Assembly: GCF_009833125.1 (NCBI RefSeq)
Contig: NZ_QRCC01000008.1
Location: 62,001-126,000, forward strand
DNA from: Nitrosomonas sp. HPC101
GTDB lineage: Bacteria > Pseudomonadota > Gammaproteobacteria > Burkholderiales > Nitrosomonadaceae
DNA length: 64,000 bases
Reading direction: 5' to 3'
Positions 17,726 through 28,666 of this stretch are shown piece by piece. A program made the translations under genes and the position numbers. The notes beneath the pieces were generated by a model. The model was not told where the DNA came from, searched no databases, and was given only the letters and a program-made list of their open reading frames with translations. Within the stretch, counting starts at the first letter, position 1, and each line of letters begins with the position of its first letter.

Positions 17726-18571
17726 ATGCCCAGTATTTTAACTTATCTCAGTGCTTCGTTGCTTTACGGGATTGCCGGATGGTATTTCTGGCGAACCTTG
17801 CGCACAGCCGTGCCAGCATTACAGGCGAATGCTGCGGGCATGATACCGAACGTGAAATTACAGCAGTTTATGATGTTCATCCCTCTGATCGTGCATGGTG
17901 TGGTACTTTACCATTCCGTATTTATGGATGACATGCTGAGTTTCGGTGTCGGTAATGCCATTTCAGCCATTGTGTGGCTGACTGCCTTGATCTATTGGGT
18001 GTCGGGGTTTTTTCCCTCGTTGCGGGGATTGCAAAATCTTATGGCACCAATTTCTGCCATAGCGGCAATTGCTGTTTTGGTTCCACTGTTGCTGCCTTCT
18101 GTTCATCCGCTGGCACATGCCGGAATGACAGCCTTTGTCACGCACTTGCTGGCAGCCATGCTGGCCTATAGCCTTTTCACGATTGCCGCTCTGCATGCGG
18201 CTCTTATGACACTTCTTGAACGTCGTCTGCACCATCCGGTGGTGTCCGCTATATTTGTGCAGCTGCCACCCCTGCTGGTGATGGATAAAATGCTGTTCCG
18301 CCTCGTGTGGATCGGTTTTATTCTGCTTAGCCTCACCTTGTTGAGCGGTATCGTGTTTTCAGAGGAGCTGTTTGGCAAGTCAGTGCCATTGACGCACAAG
18401 TCATTGTTTGGCTTCGTTTCGTGGGGAATATTCGCGGCTTTGCTTGCCGGGAGACATCTGTACGGCTGGCGTGGACGCACTGCGATTCGCTGGTTGCTGG
18501 CAGGGTTCGTGGCGCTTGTTCTGTCTTACCTTGGAAGCAAATTTGTGCTGGAAATCATTCTCGACCGGTAA
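17726..18571 (+). CDS. CcsA/YpjD-like cytochrome c assembly membrane protein
   Basis: Inner-membrane protein of the CcmC/CcsA (HemX-like) family, related to heme handling in cytochrome c biogenesis; YpjD's exact role is not settled. The 281-residue product has about eight hydrophobic helices. Conserved histidines occur in VHGVVLYHSV and VTHLLAAMLAYSLF, and the late region has PLTHKSLFGFVSWG with RHLYGWRGRTA. The ATG at 17726 starts the first helix; no strong ribosome site precedes it and longer frames add an unlikely tail. It is the usual neighbour of ffh. Confidence 0.85.
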   Translation: MPSILTYLSASLLYGIAGWYFWRTLRTAVPALQANAAGMIPNVKLQQFMMFIPLIVHGVVLYHSVFMDDMLSFGVGNAISAIVWLTALIYWVSGFFPSLRGLQNLMAPISAIAAIAVLVPLLLPSVHPLAHAGMTAFVTHLLAAMLAYSLFTIAALHAALMTLLERRLHHPVVSAIFVQLPPLLVMDKMLFRLVWIGFILLSLTLLSGIVFSEELFGKSVPLTHKSLFGFVSWGIFAALLAGRHLYGWRGRTAIRWLLAGFVALVLSYLGSKFVLEIILDR

Positions 18572-18700
18572 TTGGAAATCTGGAAGAGAGTTGTTGATCG
18601 CTTATCAGCTTCTGAAAACTCTGATTACCATACTACCGTTGCATCTTGCCAAGCAGCGTCCCAGACGTACACTTGGGTACTTCCAACTACGGTTTCTAGG

Positions 18701-19618
18701 ATGAATGTCGCTGAGACCAATGTCCGGATGCTGGATGAGTTTACAGATGCCTTGTGGCTGGAAGATGGTTTATCGCGTAATACACTCGCCAGCTATCGAT
18801 CTGATTTGATGCAACTGGTCGAATGGCTCAATCGACAGGAACGGGCAAACGTGTCATTGAGAGAAATAACACAAGCTGATTTACTGGCTTTTCTGTCAGA
18901 CAGAATCGGGCAGGGGATGAAAGCGAGTACTACTTGCAGAACACTGGCCTGTATCAAACGGTTTTACCGGTATCTGCTGCGTCAGGGAAAGATTTTTGTC
19001 GATCCTGCTGTCAATATAGATAATCCAAAAATTTCCCGTCATCTCCCTGTAAGCCTGACTGAATCTGAAGTGGAAGCACTGCTGGCAGCCCCGGATACCC
19101 GGCAGCCACTTGGTTTACGTGACCGTGCCATGCTGGAGGTACTCTATGCTGCAGGATTGCGTGTTTCAGAACTGGTTGGGTTGGGCATTGCCCAGATCCG
19201 TCAGGATATGGGCGTGGCACGTATCCTGGGCAAGGGCAGCAAGGAGCGTCTGATTCCCTTGGGAGAAGAGGCGCTGCACTGGCTGGGTTTGTATCTTACG
19301 CAAGCGCGCCCGGTATTGCTGGCAGGCAAACACAGCAATATGTTGTTTGTTACGACACGAGGGGATGCCATGACCCGCCAGGCGTTCTGGTATTTGATCA
19401 AGCGTCACGCACAACAGGCCGGGATTGTAAAATTGCTGTCACCCCATACACTTCGCCACGCGTTTGCCACCCATTTGCTTAATCATGGCGCCGATTTGCG
19501 CGTGGTGCAGCTGCTGCTGGGCCATAGTGATATTGCAACTACGCAAATTTATACCCACATTGCACGCGAGCGGCTCAGGCAGCTGCATGCCCGGCATCAT
19601 CCAAGGGGGAAGCTGTAG
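18701..19618 (+). CDS. xerD: Site-specific tyrosine recombinase XerD
   Basis: Works with XerC at dif to resolve chromosome dimers at division. The 305-residue product has the N-terminal SAM-like core-binding domain (DGLSRNTLASYRSDL) and the catalytic domain with AGLRVSELVGL (first Arg), HTLRHAFATHLL (His-x-x-Arg), LGHSDIATTQIYTHI (last His and the catalytic Tyr). The Arg-Lys-His-Arg-His-Tyr set appears complete. ATG 18701 gives the standard length; an upstream frame adds unrelated residues. XerD is preferred over XerC on the N-terminal wording, but the two are close. It lies downstream of the YpjD-like gene with no integrative element around it. Confidence 0.88.
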   Translation: MNVAETNVRMLDEFTDALWLEDGLSRNTLASYRSDLMQLVEWLNRQERANVSLREITQADLLAFLSDRIGQGMKASTTCRTLACIKRFYRYLLRQGKIFVDPAVNIDNPKISRHLPVSLTESEVEALLAAPDTRQPLGLRDRAMLEVLYAAGLRVSELVGLGIAQIRQDMGVARILGKGSKERLIPLGEEALHWLGLYLTQARPVLLAGKHSNMLFVTTRGDAMTRQAFWYLIKRHAQQAGIVKLLSPHTLRHAFATHLLNHGADLRVVQLLLGHSDIATTQIYTHIARERLRQLHARHHPRGKL

Positions 19619-19639
19619 CGACACACTGGACGTGTTAAA

Positions 19640-19779
19640 GAGTCTCTGAGAAACGATTTGCGTTGTCTTTATGCGTTAAGAGTCGGCCCAAAATGCTCAT
19701 TTATTACGCATAAACTCCGCCTTTTTGCCGACTTCTGTCTTGAACTGACTGCCTCGTTAACATTTTTCAGAGGCTCCTT
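19640..19779. repeat. 140-bp repeat, inverted copy (copy B)
   Basis: Reverse-complement copy of the element at 8111-8250, lying between the convergent xerD and rne genes. Its ends are AGTCTCTGAGAAACG and TTTTTCAGAGGCTCC, forming the same imperfect terminal inverted repeats. It has no coding capacity. Because it lies after two stop codons it may serve as a transcription end region. Confidence 0.8.
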
Positions 19780-19854
19780 AGCTGCAGCATAATGACGGAC
19801 GTACTCACCCTCATCGTTAGCGCATCCGCCATAGATACAATGTTCAGTTACGGA

Positions 19855-22404
19855 TCAATCCTTTGTTTCTACCTGTACCAAAGGTTCGGAGCTTGTTGTA
19901 TCCGGTTCTGCTGAATGGTTGGGCCTGCTGCGCCGCTTTTTGACTGGTGCCAGGGATTCTTCTGGTATTTCGGATATTTTATCCGGAGCAGTTTCTATCA
20001 TGATCAAGCCACTCTGAGCAAGATCAGGTAGCTCGATGGGGTGACGGGATTCCGAAGCCGAAGCAGCCTGTGGTTTAGCGCCTGATTCAGCATTAGTATT
20101 TATTGGTTCAGTTACCCTGATAGATGTTATTTCCTGTGCTATCGCAATGGCATCAGTGGATGCTGTCGGTATAATATGCTGAGTCGGCTCTAAGGGAGGC
20201 AGGAATGAAAGCTTTGTGTCTTCCTTATCATCAGTCGAAGGTGCAACCGGTTCGGTATTCTTGCTGTCAGTAACCTGGGCAGCCTTACCTGATTCTATGA
20301 TTTTGCCTGTATCTTCCCGATCGCGATGCATTCCTCCGCGGCGACGGCGTGAACGGCTTCTTCTATCTGTTTTTCTTTCGTTAACAGAATCTTCTGCTGG
20401 TATCGTGTTTTCCCCGGTTGTCGTTGTATCAGGCAGGTTACCTTCCGCCCCGGGTTCCTGCATTTGCTTCTGCTCTTGTCGGCTGGCTTTATGGCGATGA
20501 CGGCTACCGTTGTTCGTATTTTCAACAGCATGTTCAGTTGTGGGTTCGAGTAGAGATGGATTGCCTGTTTCCTGTAATGCCTCGCTTGTCGTTGTACCTT
20601 GAATATTGTTTTTTGTATGCCTGTTACGGCCTCGATCGCGCCTGTTCCGGCTGCGTTCTCCACGGAGCGGTTTGGCCTGAGATTCCTCTGCTATCTGATC
20701 AGACTCCACCCGGTTGCTGCTTGCCGGCCTGAACAGACTGAAAAACTTGTCCAGGAATGAGAGTTGTTCCCGGGGTTTCTCTTCCGGAACGGGTGCGGGT
20801 TGTTCAGGTTTGATACCCGTTACCGCTGCTTTTGGTCGAACAGTCTTTTGCTCATGAGAGGTGGATGGCAGTGTGACTTCTTCAGTGGTTTTTTCCACCA
20901 TTTCGTAGCTTGGTGGTAATTCCGCCGATTTGATATCTTCATGGCGCAGCCGGGTTATCGTGTAATTGGGTGTCTCCATATAGATATTGGGGATCAGGAT
21001 AATTCCAACCTTCAGGCGTGCTTCAAGCCGATAGATCTCTGATCGTTTCTCGTTCAGCAGAAATGTGGCAACATCTACCGGCAACTGCACCTGCAGCATA
21101 CTGGTTTGCTCTTTCATTGCTTCTTCCTGGATAATTCTGAGGATGTGCAGCGCGGATGAGTCTGTTCCCCGGATATGGCCAGTACCGTGACAACGGGGGC
21201 AAGGGATGTAGTTCCCTTCCCCGAGCGAGGGCCGCAGACGTTGACGGGACAACTCCAGCAGTCCGAAGCGGGAAATTTTGCCAATCTGGACACGCGCACG
21301 ATCCAGGCGCAATGCCTTGAGCAGGCTGGTTTCCACTTCTCGCTGGTTGCGAGTGATTTCCATATCGATAAAATCGACGACCACTAGGCCTCCCAGATCG
21401 CGCAAACGTAATTGTCGGGTGATCTCATCGGTTGCTTCAAGGTTGGTGTTGAGCGCGGTGGCTTCTATGTCGGAACCCCGTATGGCGCGTGCCGAGTTGA
21501 CGTCGATCGAAACCAGTGCCTCGGTATGATCAATTACGATCGATCCTCCTGAAGGCAGGGTAACCTGGCGGGAGTAGGCTGTTTCAATCTGGTGTTCGAT
21601 CTGAAAACGGGAAAATAGCGGGATATCGTCCTGGTAGAGCTTTAACCGATCAACATTTGCCGGCATGACATTGGCCATGAACTGGTATGCCTGCTCGTAT
21701 ATTTCAGGATTGTCAATCAGAATTTCACCGATTTCCGCATGAAAATAATCGCGAATGGCACGGATCACCAGACTGCTTTCCTGATAAATCAGAAAGACGC
21801 CGCTTTCACTATTTGCTGCTTCCTCGATCGCGCGCCAGAGTTGCACCAGATAATTCAGATCCCACTGCAATTCCTCTTCATTGCGTCCGATCCCCGCGGT
21901 GCGTGCAATGATGCTCATGCCGTCAGGTACTTGGAGGTGGTTGATAACTTCACGCAGCTCCGCCCGTTCTTCTGCGCTGACGCGGCGAGAAATACCCCCT
22001 CCTTGTGGATTGTTGGGCATCAGAACGAGGTAGCGGCCAGCCAGCGAGATATAGGTTGTGAGCGCAGCACCTTTATTGCCGCGTTCATCCTTGTCAACCT
22101 GTACAATCAGCTCCTTGCCTTCGCGCAGCAGCTCACCGACACGATGGCTGGATCGTTCGGTCTTTTTGTCAAAACAGGTGGGCGCAATTTCCTTGTAGGG
22201 TAAAAAACCATGGCGCCCAGCACCGTAATCAACAAAAGCTGCTTCAAGACTGGGTTCAAGGCGCGTAACAGTGGCTTTGTAAATATTGCTTTTGCGTTGC
22301 TCCTTGCCTAAGGTTTCAATATCGATATCAATGAGCTTTTGCCCATCTACAATAGCGACACGCAGCTCTTCCGGCTGGGTCGCATTGAATAACATGCGTT
22401 TCAT
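19855..22404 (-). CDS. rne: Ribonuclease E
   Basis: Membrane-associated endonuclease that starts most mRNA decay and processes rRNA and tRNA; its tail scaffolds the degradosome. The 849-residue product has an S1 domain (about 38-120), the catalytic core with Asp301 in SIDVNSA and Asp344 in VVDFIDME (matching E. coli D303 and D346), and the zinc-link CPRC at 402-405. Residues about 530-849 form a low-complexity tail with Arg-rich patches ([13 protein letters not shown] and [10 protein letters not shown]) typical of RNA-binding and protein-docking sites. It is shorter than E. coli RNase E (1061 residues), as usual in betaproteobacteria. Confidence 0.95.
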   Translation of the reverse strand: MKRMLFNATQPEELRVAIVDGQKLIDIDIETLGKEQRKSNIYKATVTRLEPSLEAAFVDYGAGRHGFLPYKEIAPTCFDKKTERSSHRVGELLREGKELIVQVDKDERGNKGAALTTYISLAGRYLVLMPNNPQGGGISRRVSAEERAELREVINHLQVPDGMSIIARTAGIGRNEEELQWDLNYLVQLWRAIEEAANSESGVFLIYQESSLVIRAIRDYFHAEIGEILIDNPEIYEQAYQFMANVMPANVDRLKLYQDDIPLFSRFQIEHQIETAYSRQVTLPSGGSIVIDHTEALVSIDVNSARAIRGSDIEATALNTNLEATDEITRQLRLRDLGGLVVVDFIDMEITRNQREVETSLLKALRLDRARVQIGKISRFGLLELSRQRLRPSLGEGNYIPCPRCHGTGHIRGTDSSALHILRIIQEEAMKEQTSMLQVQLPVDVATFLLNEKRSEIYRLEARLKVGIILIPNIYMETPNYTITRLRHEDIKSAELPPSYEMVEKTTEEVTLPSTSHEQKTVRPKAAVTGIKPEQPAPVPEEKPREQLSFLDKFFSLFRPASSNRVESDQIAEESQAKPLRGERSRNRRDRGRNRHTKNNIQGTTTSEALQETGNPSLLEPTTEHAVENTNNGSRHRHKASRQEQKQMQEPGAEGNLPDTTTTGENTIPAEDSVNERKTDRRSRSRRRRGGMHRDREDTGKIIESGKAAQVTDSKNTEPVAPSTDDKEDTKLSFLPPLEPTQHIIPTASTDAIAIAQEITSIRVTEPINTNAESGAKPQAASASESRHPIELPDLAQSGLIMIETAPDKISEIPEESLAPVKKRRSRPNHSAEPDTTSSEPLVQVETKD

Positions 22405-22813
22405 TTAGTGTCTCCCGCGCTCGGTGTACGGGTAAACCTTTCGTTCGCTGTCAGTGTGGCGTCCTAATATTTTTTGTACGGATTTGCCTGTGGTCCAAGT
22501 GCTGGACATGATACGAATAATGGTTTCGATATCCTGTGAGGTTGACCAATCGATAATGATCACTCGGCATCTCGATCTTCGGGCTGGCCGGATCAGGAAT
22601 GAGTGAGGCACGGAGCCAGCAGAGAGCATACCCTGTATGGCCGGGTATGAGATCAGGAACTTGAATCTATGTATGTTTCGAGCGCGCAAATTAATTATCA
22701 TCGCTACTTTTTAAAATGGTGAGCGACATTAACCATCCGGAAACTGGGTTCATCCAGCGTATGAAAACGAAACTCCGGGTATATGATTTCTTGATAGACC
22801 ACGCAATTGCTTC
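22405..22813. promoter_or_regulatory. Divergent rne-rluC region with long rne leader
   Basis: About 409 bases separate the two divergent starts. In E. coli the rne mRNA has a long 5' leader through which RNase E limits its own synthesis, and rluC is its divergent neighbour; the same layout here suggests a similar leader. I did not resolve promoters or the conserved leader hairpins by eye. Confidence 0.4.
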
Positions 22814-23878
22814 ATGGTGAAAAAACAGATTTACAGGAATTCGAGTTTGAAGAGTATAGGTAAAAGCAGTGTGCCCGGTAAAGAGAAAATTATACCGACT
22901 ATTATATCGGAACATGCAGCTGTTAAACAGATTGATGAAACTGCTGAAGGGCAACGTATCGATAATTTTCTCATCAAACTACTCAAGGGTATACCCAGAC
23001 GTCATATTTATCAATTGCTTCGCAGTGGCCAGGTGCGTGTCAACAGCAAACGCATTGATGCAAGCTATCGTTTGTTGCTGCATGACAAGGTGCGTATCCC
23101 ACCCGTTCTCATGCGGGCAAAGCCAATATCTCATCAGGTGCCGTATCAGGCGGATCACCTTACTGTTCTGTATCAGGACGACGATCTGCTGGTGATCGAT
23201 AAGCCGGCCGGGATCGCGGTTCATGGGGGTAGTGGTATCAGCTATGGTGTGATTGAACAGTTACGCCGGCAACACCCGGACTGGAAATTTCTGGAACTGG
23301 TGCACCGCCTTGATCGTGAAACGTCTGGTGTACTGCTGCTTGCCCGAAAACGGCGATCCTTGCTGGCGTTGCACGAGCAGATTCGCGAGGGGACAGTCCG
23401 GAAGCATTATCTGGCACTGGTTCGCGGGAAATGGAAAAATCCACTGCAAAATGTTCGCTTGCCATTGCATAAGTATTTAACTGCGGAAGGGGAACGACGT
23501 GTGGCAATAGCCACTGGCAGAAATGATCATGATAAGGTGCAGCAGGCGCATACGTTGTTTACTTTGCAGAGCGCCCGGGAAGACTTCAGTCTGCTTGATG
23601 CTGAGCTTAAAACCGGTCGCACTCACCAGATTCGGGTACATCTGGCGCATCTTGGTTTTCCAATTGCCGGAGATGATAAATATGGTGACTTCGGATTGAA
23701 TAGACGATTGCAAAAAGATGACGGAAAAGGGCGGGTATTAAGGCGCATGTTTTTGCATGCTGCAGTATTTGTTTGTACACACCCGGTAACTGGCAATCTT
23801 TTGCGTCTGGAAGCACCTCTTCCGGATGAATTACGGATATTGCTGAGAAATCTGGATATGAATTTTAGAATGTCCTGA
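22814..23878 (+). CDS. rluC: 23S rRNA pseudouridine synthase RluC
   Basis: Makes pseudouridines 955, 2504 and 2580 in 23S rRNA. The 354-residue product has an S4 domain (RIDNFLIKLLKGIPRRHIYQ) and a catalytic domain with an intact LELVHRLDRETSGVLLL motif, so the catalytic Asp is present, unlike in the RluD-type gene at 479-1507. RTHQIRVHLAHLGFPIAGDDKYGD follows. The N-terminal 35 residues are a basic extension. It is divergent from rne, the usual proteobacterial arrangement. Confidence 0.93.
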   Translation: MVKKQIYRNSSLKSIGKSSVPGKEKIIPTIISEHAAVKQIDETAEGQRIDNFLIKLLKGIPRRHIYQLLRSGQVRVNSKRIDASYRLLLHDKVRIPPVLMRAKPISHQVPYQADHLTVLYQDDDLLVIDKPAGIAVHGGSGISYGVIEQLRRQHPDWKFLELVHRLDRETSGVLLLARKRRSLLALHEQIREGTVRKHYLALVRGKWKNPLQNVRLPLHKYLTAEGERRVAIATGRNDHDKVQQAHTLFTLQSAREDFSLLDAELKTGRTHQIRVHLAHLGFPIAGDDKYGDFGLNRRLQKDDGKGRVLRRMFLHAAVFVCTHPVTGNLLRLEAPLPDELRILLRNLDMNFRMS

Positions 23879-23916
23879 TACTCCTGTCTGGAAGTTGATA
23901 TTTCATATAGATGAAT

Positions 23917-24612
23917 TTACTGCGTTAATCCGGTTGACGTATCAATTTCATCAGGCTGATTCTTGCTGGTGACGGGTGTTTGTGTTTGTCGTGACTTCAG
24001 CACGGAAATCAGTGAAGGCCAGATATTGTCAAGCATTTTTTTCTGAGCCTGTACAGTGGGATGGATACCATCCACCTGAAAGAATTCGATCTGATCACCA
24101 AAACCTTCCATTAGGAATGGAGCTAGTTGCAGTTGTTGATCCTCCGCCAGACGCGGGTAGATATCACGAAACCTTTGCGTGTAACTTATGCCATAATTAG
24201 GTGGCAATTGCATGCCGACGAGAAGTGGGGTGACGTTGTGTTGTTTACAGATCAGGATAACCGCTTCCAGATTTTCATAAATGGACGAGATTGAGCGGCC
24301 TTGCAAACCGTCATTTGCTCCCAGTGCAACGATGATGATATCCGATTCGTTGTTTCTCAGTGCCTGCTCTATCCGTTTGCGCCCACCCAGGGTGGTTTCT
24401 CCACTGATACTGACGTTTATAACTTTGTAATTGGTGGATTTACTGTGTAATCGCCGTTCCAGCAGATTCACCCATCCGGATTCCGGTGGCAGCCCGTATC
24501 CTGCGGACAGGCTGTCCCCCAGCACCATGATTCTGGTGTCTGTTCCTGACCAGGCTGAATTGAACGGGAGGGTACCAAATAAACATAATATGACAAACAA
24601 TAGTTTTTTCAT
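23917..24612 (-). CDS. tesA: Periplasmic GDSL esterase/thioesterase I (TesA-like)
   Basis: SGNH hydrolase: in E. coli TesA acts as acyl-CoA thioesterase, lysophospholipase and arylesterase in the periplasm. The 231-residue product has a signal peptide (KKLLFVILCLFGTLPFNSAWS). SGNH blocks follow: GDSLS with Ser34, ISGETT with the Gly, GANDG with the Asn, and DGIHPT with the Asp/His pair. All catalytic residues are present. Its ATG overlaps that of the divergent ABC ATPase gene within one CATG. A Thr-rich tail (TQTPVTSKNQPDEIDTSTG) follows the domain. Confidence 0.9.
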   Translation of the reverse strand: MKKLLFVILCLFGTLPFNSAWSGTDTRIMVLGDSLSAGYGLPPESGWVNLLERRLHSKSTNYKVINVSISGETTLGGRKRIEQALRNNESDIIIVALGANDGLQGRSISSIYENLEAVILICKQHNVTPLLVGMQLPPNYGISYTQRFRDIYPRLAEDQQLQLAPFLMEGFGDQIEFFQVDGIHPTVQAQKKMLDNIWPSLISVLKSRQTQTPVTSKNQPDEIDTSTGLTQ

Positions 24613-25324
24613 GGCAAGAAAGTCAGCTGTTGAACAATCGGTTCCTGTAAGTGGTAATCAGCCTATCATACAGACTAGTAATTTAACCAGAGAGGTGGAT
24701 ACGGGGGGAGACCGGCTGACTATTCTGCAGGATATCAATCTGCAGGTCAGTGCGGGGGAATCAATTGCTGTAGTGGGCGCTTCCGGTTCCGGGAAATCAA
24801 CCTTGCTGGGTTTGTTGGCAGGGCTGGATGTGCCGACCCGTGGCACCGTTTTTCTGGATGGGGAAGATATTTTCAAGCTGGATGAGGATGAGCGCGCCAG
24901 TTTGCGTGGCAGGTTGCTGGGGTTCATGTTTCAGTCATTCCAGTTGTTGCCGTCACTGACTGCGCTTGAAAATGTCATGCTGCCGTTGGAACTGTCGGGT
25001 GCTGACAATGTACATGATATCGCACATAACTGGCTGGTGCGGGTCGGGTTGGAAGAAAGGGTCGAACATTATCCCAGACAGCTTTCCGGAGGGGAGCAAC
25101 AACGTGTGGCGATCGCACGAGCTTTTGTCACCGGTCCCAAATTGTTATTTGCTGATGAGCCGACTGGCAATCTGGATGCGGCAACCGGAGCCCAGATCAT
25201 CGATCTGATGTTCAAAATCAATCGGGAACAGGGAACCACGCTCGTTCTGGTGACACATGATAAAAACCTGTCTGCCCGGTGCTCCCGGGTAATTGAGCTG
25301 GTTGCTGGCCGGGCTGTTGATTGA
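24611..25324 (+). CDS. ybbA: ABC transporter ATP-binding protein (YbbA/LolD type)
   Basis: ATPase of a MacB/LolD-like system, forming a complex with the large permease encoded next. The 237-residue product has Walker [11 protein letters not shown]-loop FQSFQLLP, signature [14 protein letters not shown], Walker [10 protein letters not shown] and H-loop LVTHD. The start is uncertain: ATG 24611 overlaps the tesA start in a shared CATG, and another ATG at 24590 lies in frame; neither has a good ribosome site. The gene set tesA/ybbA/ybbP matches E. coli. The substrate is unknown. Confidence 0.9.
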   Translation: MARKSAVEQSVPVSGNQPIIQTSNLTREVDTGGDRLTILQDINLQVSAGESIAVVGASGSGKSTLLGLLAGLDVPTRGTVFLDGEDIFKLDEDERASLRGRLLGFMFQSFQLLPSLTALENVMLPLELSGADNVHDIAHNWLVRVGLEERVEHYPRQLSGGEQQRVAIARAFVTGPKLLFADEPTGNLDAATGAQIIDLMFKINREQGTTLVLVTHDKNLSARCSRVIELVAGRAVD

Positions 25325-25390
25325 TATGCATCAACCTTCCCGCTTTCTGGGCATTTCTGTTTTGAATTATTTGTTCGAGGGTATCCTGAA

Positions 25391-27895
25391 ATGAACATGA
25401 TCAGGCTTTCTTTGCGTATGCTGCTGCGGGACTGGCGGGCGGGAGAGTTGCATATTTTGACTCTTGCACTGGTTATAGCAGTGAGCAGTGTGGCAACTGT
25501 CAGTTTCTTTTCGGATCGAGTGCAAAAGGCATTGGTGCTGGAAAGCAATCAGCTGCTGGGCGGAGATCTGCTGGTAACTTCCGATAATCCTGTACCCCCT
25601 GCCTATGCTGAATATGCGAACCGGATCGGGTTAAGTACTACTCATTTGATCAGATTCCCCAGCATGATCAGTTTTGGCGACAATAATCTTTTAACGAGTA
25701 TCAAGGCAGTGGCGCCTGGTTATCCGCTGCGGGGTGAGCTGAAACTGGCCGGCCCGCCTGCAGAAAAAGATCTTGTTCAATCCGTCAGGACTGCCCAGGG
25801 AATTCCTGAGCCCGGAACAGTCTGGGTGGATGAAAAAGTGATGGATGGCTTGAAAGTGACTTTGGGCGATAAGATTGAAGTAGGCGTTTCCGAAATGACA
25901 ATCATGTCCATGGTCAAAAGTGAGCCGGATCATTCTGTCGGTTTCATTGGCATGAATCCCAGATTGCTGATGAATGAGAAAGATCTGGCTGCTACCCAGC
26001 TTGTCCGGCCGGGCAGCCGAATCAGCTATCAGCTTCTGGTAGCGGGAGATGAGGCACGGGTGAGTGAGTTCAGGCACTGGGTCAAAGACAGGCTGTCTCC
26101 GGGCGAGCGTGTAGAAGGTATTCAGGACGCACGCCCGGAAATCCGTTCAGCACTTGATCGCGCCGGCAAATTTTTGAATCTGGCTGCTCTCGCCAGTGTA
26201 GTGGTAGCGGCAGCTGCGATTGCGCTGGCCATTCGCCGTTTCATTCAACGTCACCTGGATGGCTGTGCGGTTATGCGTTGCTTGGGTGCAACCGAATCCG
26301 ATCTGCTGCGCCTGTATTCTTATTACTTCATGATGCTGGGTTTTACCGCGAGCCTGTTGGGGTGTGTATTGGCCGTGCTTACTCAGGAATTTTTATCTTA
26401 CTGGCTGGAGGAGCTGATCGGGGTGACATTACCGTTACCCAGTACGCTGCCAGCTATTCAGGGAATGCTGACCGGTATGGTGCTGTTGCTGGGTTTTGCC
26501 TTACCGCCACTTCTGAATCTGCGACAGGTGCCCGCATTACGGGTGATTCGGCGTGATCTGGAGCTGGCCAATATACACAGCCTGGCCGGCTATGGATTCG
26601 GGGTAGCCATACTGTCCATACTGTTTATCTGGAAAGCCGGGTCATTTAAACTGGGAATCATGATCATGCTGGGTTTTCTGTTGGCAGTCATTCTCTTTGG
26701 CCTGATTGGCTGGCTGCTGATCAGGCTGTTTCTGCTGACGCGTTCACCTGGTTCCGGCCCGTGGAGTTACGGGCTTGCCAATATCCGGAGGCGCGCTATT
26801 CCCAGTCTGGTGCAGGCGACTGCATTGGGATTGGGATTGATGGCATTGCTGACATTAGCATTAACGCGTAATGATCTGCTCCAGGACTGGCAGGCACGTT
26901 TGCCGGAAAATGCACCCAATCGCTTTCTGGTTAATGTTCAGCCGGATCAGCAGGAGCAGCTGATGGTGTTTTTCGATGGCCACGCCATTCCGCGACCGCA
27001 GGTTTTTCCAATGGTACGTGGCCGATTGTTGAAGATTAATGACCGGGCAGTCAATCTCGAAGATTATCCTGATCCGCGGGCAAAGCAACTGATTAACCGC
27101 GAATTCAATTTATCCTGGATGGATACGCTGCAACCAGACAATGAAATTGTGGCAGGACACTGGTGGCGCGAGACAGTGATCTCTTCCGAACATGAGTTGT
27201 CCATGGAGGAAGGATTTGCTGAAACGCTTGGCCTCAAATTGGGAGATCGCCTGAGTTTTTACACGGGGGGAGGGGGCTTCTCGGCAACAATTACGAGTTT
27301 ACGCAAGGTGGACTGGGATACATTTCATGTGAATTTTTTTGCAGTAGTTCGCCCCGGGCTACTCGATAATTATCCTGCAAGTTACATCACCAGCTTTTAT
27401 TTGCCACCCGACAAGATTTATATCATGCAGGAGCTGACACGTGCTTTTCCGAATTTTTTGATTATTGATGTGGCAAGCGTGATCGAACGTGTGCAAAGCA
27501 TGGTCGGGCAGGTGACGCACGCAATCGAATTTGTATTTTTGTTTACACTGTTGGCGGGATTTGCTGTGATGTACGCGGCGATTGCTTCGACTCAAGACGA
27601 AAGAATTTACGAGGCTGCAATTTTTCGCACATTCGGGGCAAGAAAACGGCAGCTTGCACGCGCGTGGGCGGTGGAATTTGCTGTACTCGGAGCACTGGCA
27701 GGTTTTTTTGCGGCAGCTGGGGCAGCCGTGCTGAGTTCTCTGATCGGAAAATATGCATTGCATATCACGTATTCACCTGGCCCGTGGATTGGAGTGACGG
27801 GCATACTGATCAGCGTGATTGGCGTGACGGCGTTTGGTTTGATGGGAACACGCACAACCTTGTCCCAGCCACCATTGCAGGTACTGAGAAAGTAA
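25391..27895 (+). CDS. ybbP: ABC transporter permease YbbP (FtsX/MacB type)
   Basis: Large inner-membrane permease partnering the ATPase just upstream. The 834-residue product carries two FtsX-like units: an N-terminal helix with a periplasmic MacB-like region, then helices around 255-475 ([33 protein letters not shown]). A second periplasmic domain and C-terminal helices follow ([40 protein letters not shown]). In this family the ATPase drives mechanical work on periplasmic partners rather than classical import. ATG 25391 is the natural start; an ATG six bases further in is an alternative. Confidence 0.9.
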   Translation: MNMIRLSLRMLLRDWRAGELHILTLALVIAVSSVATVSFFSDRVQKALVLESNQLLGGDLLVTSDNPVPPAYAEYANRIGLSTTHLIRFPSMISFGDNNLLTSIKAVAPGYPLRGELKLAGPPAEKDLVQSVRTAQGIPEPGTVWVDEKVMDGLKVTLGDKIEVGVSEMTIMSMVKSEPDHSVGFIGMNPRLLMNEKDLAATQLVRPGSRISYQLLVAGDEARVSEFRHWVKDRLSPGERVEGIQDARPEIRSALDRAGKFLNLAALASVVVAAAAIALAIRRFIQRHLDGCAVMRCLGATESDLLRLYSYYFMMLGFTASLLGCVLAVLTQEFLSYWLEELIGVTLPLPSTLPAIQGMLTGMVLLLGFALPPLLNLRQVPALRVIRRDLELANIHSLAGYGFGVAILSILFIWKAGSFKLGIMIMLGFLLAVILFGLIGWLLIRLFLLTRSPGSGPWSYGLANIRRRAIPSLVQATALGLGLMALLTLALTRNDLLQDWQARLPENAPNRFLVNVQPDQQEQLMVFFDGHAIPRPQVFPMVRGRLLKINDRAVNLEDYPDPRAKQLINREFNLSWMDTLQPDNEIVAGHWWRETVISSEHELSMEEGFAETLGLKLGDRLSFYTGGGGFSATITSLRKVDWDTFHVNFFAVVRPGLLDNYPASYITSFYLPPDKIYIMQELTRAFPNFLIIDVASVIERVQSMVGQVTHAIEFVFLFTLLAGFAVMYAAIASTQDERIYEAAIFRTFGARKRQLARAWAVEFAVLGALAGFFAAAGAAVLSSLIGKYALHITYSPGPWIGVTGILISVIGVTAFGLMGTRTTLSQPPLQVLRK

Positions 27896-27947
27896 AGCAG
27901 TAATTCGTTAAATGGGTTTTGAGTCTGGCAGCAGCGGCGAAATCAGA

Positions 27948-28388
27948 TTATTTTTCCCCGATGTGAGTGTTGTTATGGGCAGTGATGGGCGCCTTCTCCG
28001 GGTTTGATGTCCTGGATGGATTTTCGGACGGAGCTAGGGGAAGGACGTCAAGTGGAGGGACATCAGGACTGTTTTCTGCGCGATCACGGTACAGTGCGGC
28101 ACGGCTCAGCAATATCAGGGTTACCGGTGTGGTGACAATGACGAATGCGCCGATCAGCAACTGATATAGAACAAGCCGTGATTCCACTACACTGAAATAG
28201 ATAATCGAAGCGATAACGATACCAGCTGTTCCCCAGCTTGTTCCCAGTGTTGGTGCATGAATGCGATCGTAGAAGCTGCGCAAACGGTAGAATCCGAAAG
28301 AACCGATCAGGGTTAATCCGGCGCCAATGAGCAGAAAGATGGCAATGAGTAACGCAGCCCATATAGGCAAATCGGCAGCCTGATTCAT
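27948..28388 (-). CDS. mrpG: Mrp antiporter subunit G
   Basis: Small membrane subunit of the multisubunit Na+(K+)/H+ antiporter. The 146-residue product has three hydrophobic helices with the family pattern SFGFYRLRSFYDRIHAPTLG, then a longer hydrophilic C-terminal tail (about 45 residues, Pro/Asn-rich) than typical MrpG. The start overlaps the mrpF stop. It is the last gene of the operon. Confidence 0.88.
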   Translation of the reverse strand: MNQAADLPIWAALLIAIFLLIGAGLTLIGSFGFYRLRSFYDRIHAPTLGTSWGTAGIVIASIIYFSVVESRLVLYQLLIGAFVIVTTPVTLILLSRAALYRDRAENSPDVPPLDVLPLAPSENPSRTSNPEKAPITAHNNTHIGEK

Positions 28389-28666
28389 TCAATAACCTCC
28401 CCACGCATCAGGAACTTGGCAAGTGCTACAGTTGCCACAAAACCCAAAGCTGCGATAATTAGCGAAACTTCAAAATACAGTGAATTGCTGGTGCGTATGC
28501 CGAAAACAAGCATCAGCAACATTGCATTGCAATAGAGCGTATCCAGTCCCAGCACGCGATCCTGGGCGCGTGGCCCTCTGATGATGCGAATCAATGCTAA
28601 TGCCATGGCAATTGCCAGCGCAACCTGTGCGATGGTAACAGCCCAGAAGAGTATGGCCGCGCTCAT
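28385..28666 (-). CDS. mrpF: Mrp antiporter subunit F
   Basis: Small three-helix membrane subunit (93 residues) of the Mrp cation/proton antiporter. It has the MrpF pattern RIIRGPRAQDRVLGLDTLY. Both ends overlap neighbouring genes by four bases (ATGA-type), consistent with coupled translation. Confidence 0.88.
   Translation of the reverse strand: MSAAILFWAVTIAQVALAIAMALALIRIIRGPRAQDRVLGLDTLYCNAMLLMLVFGIRTSNSLYFEVSLIIAALGFVATVALAKFLMRGEVIE

Noticed and set aside
18701-19618. xerD as an integrase of a genomic island
   Set aside because: The length, motifs and housekeeping neighbours (YpjD-like, ffh) fit chromosomal XerD; no attachment sites or cargo genes were seen.
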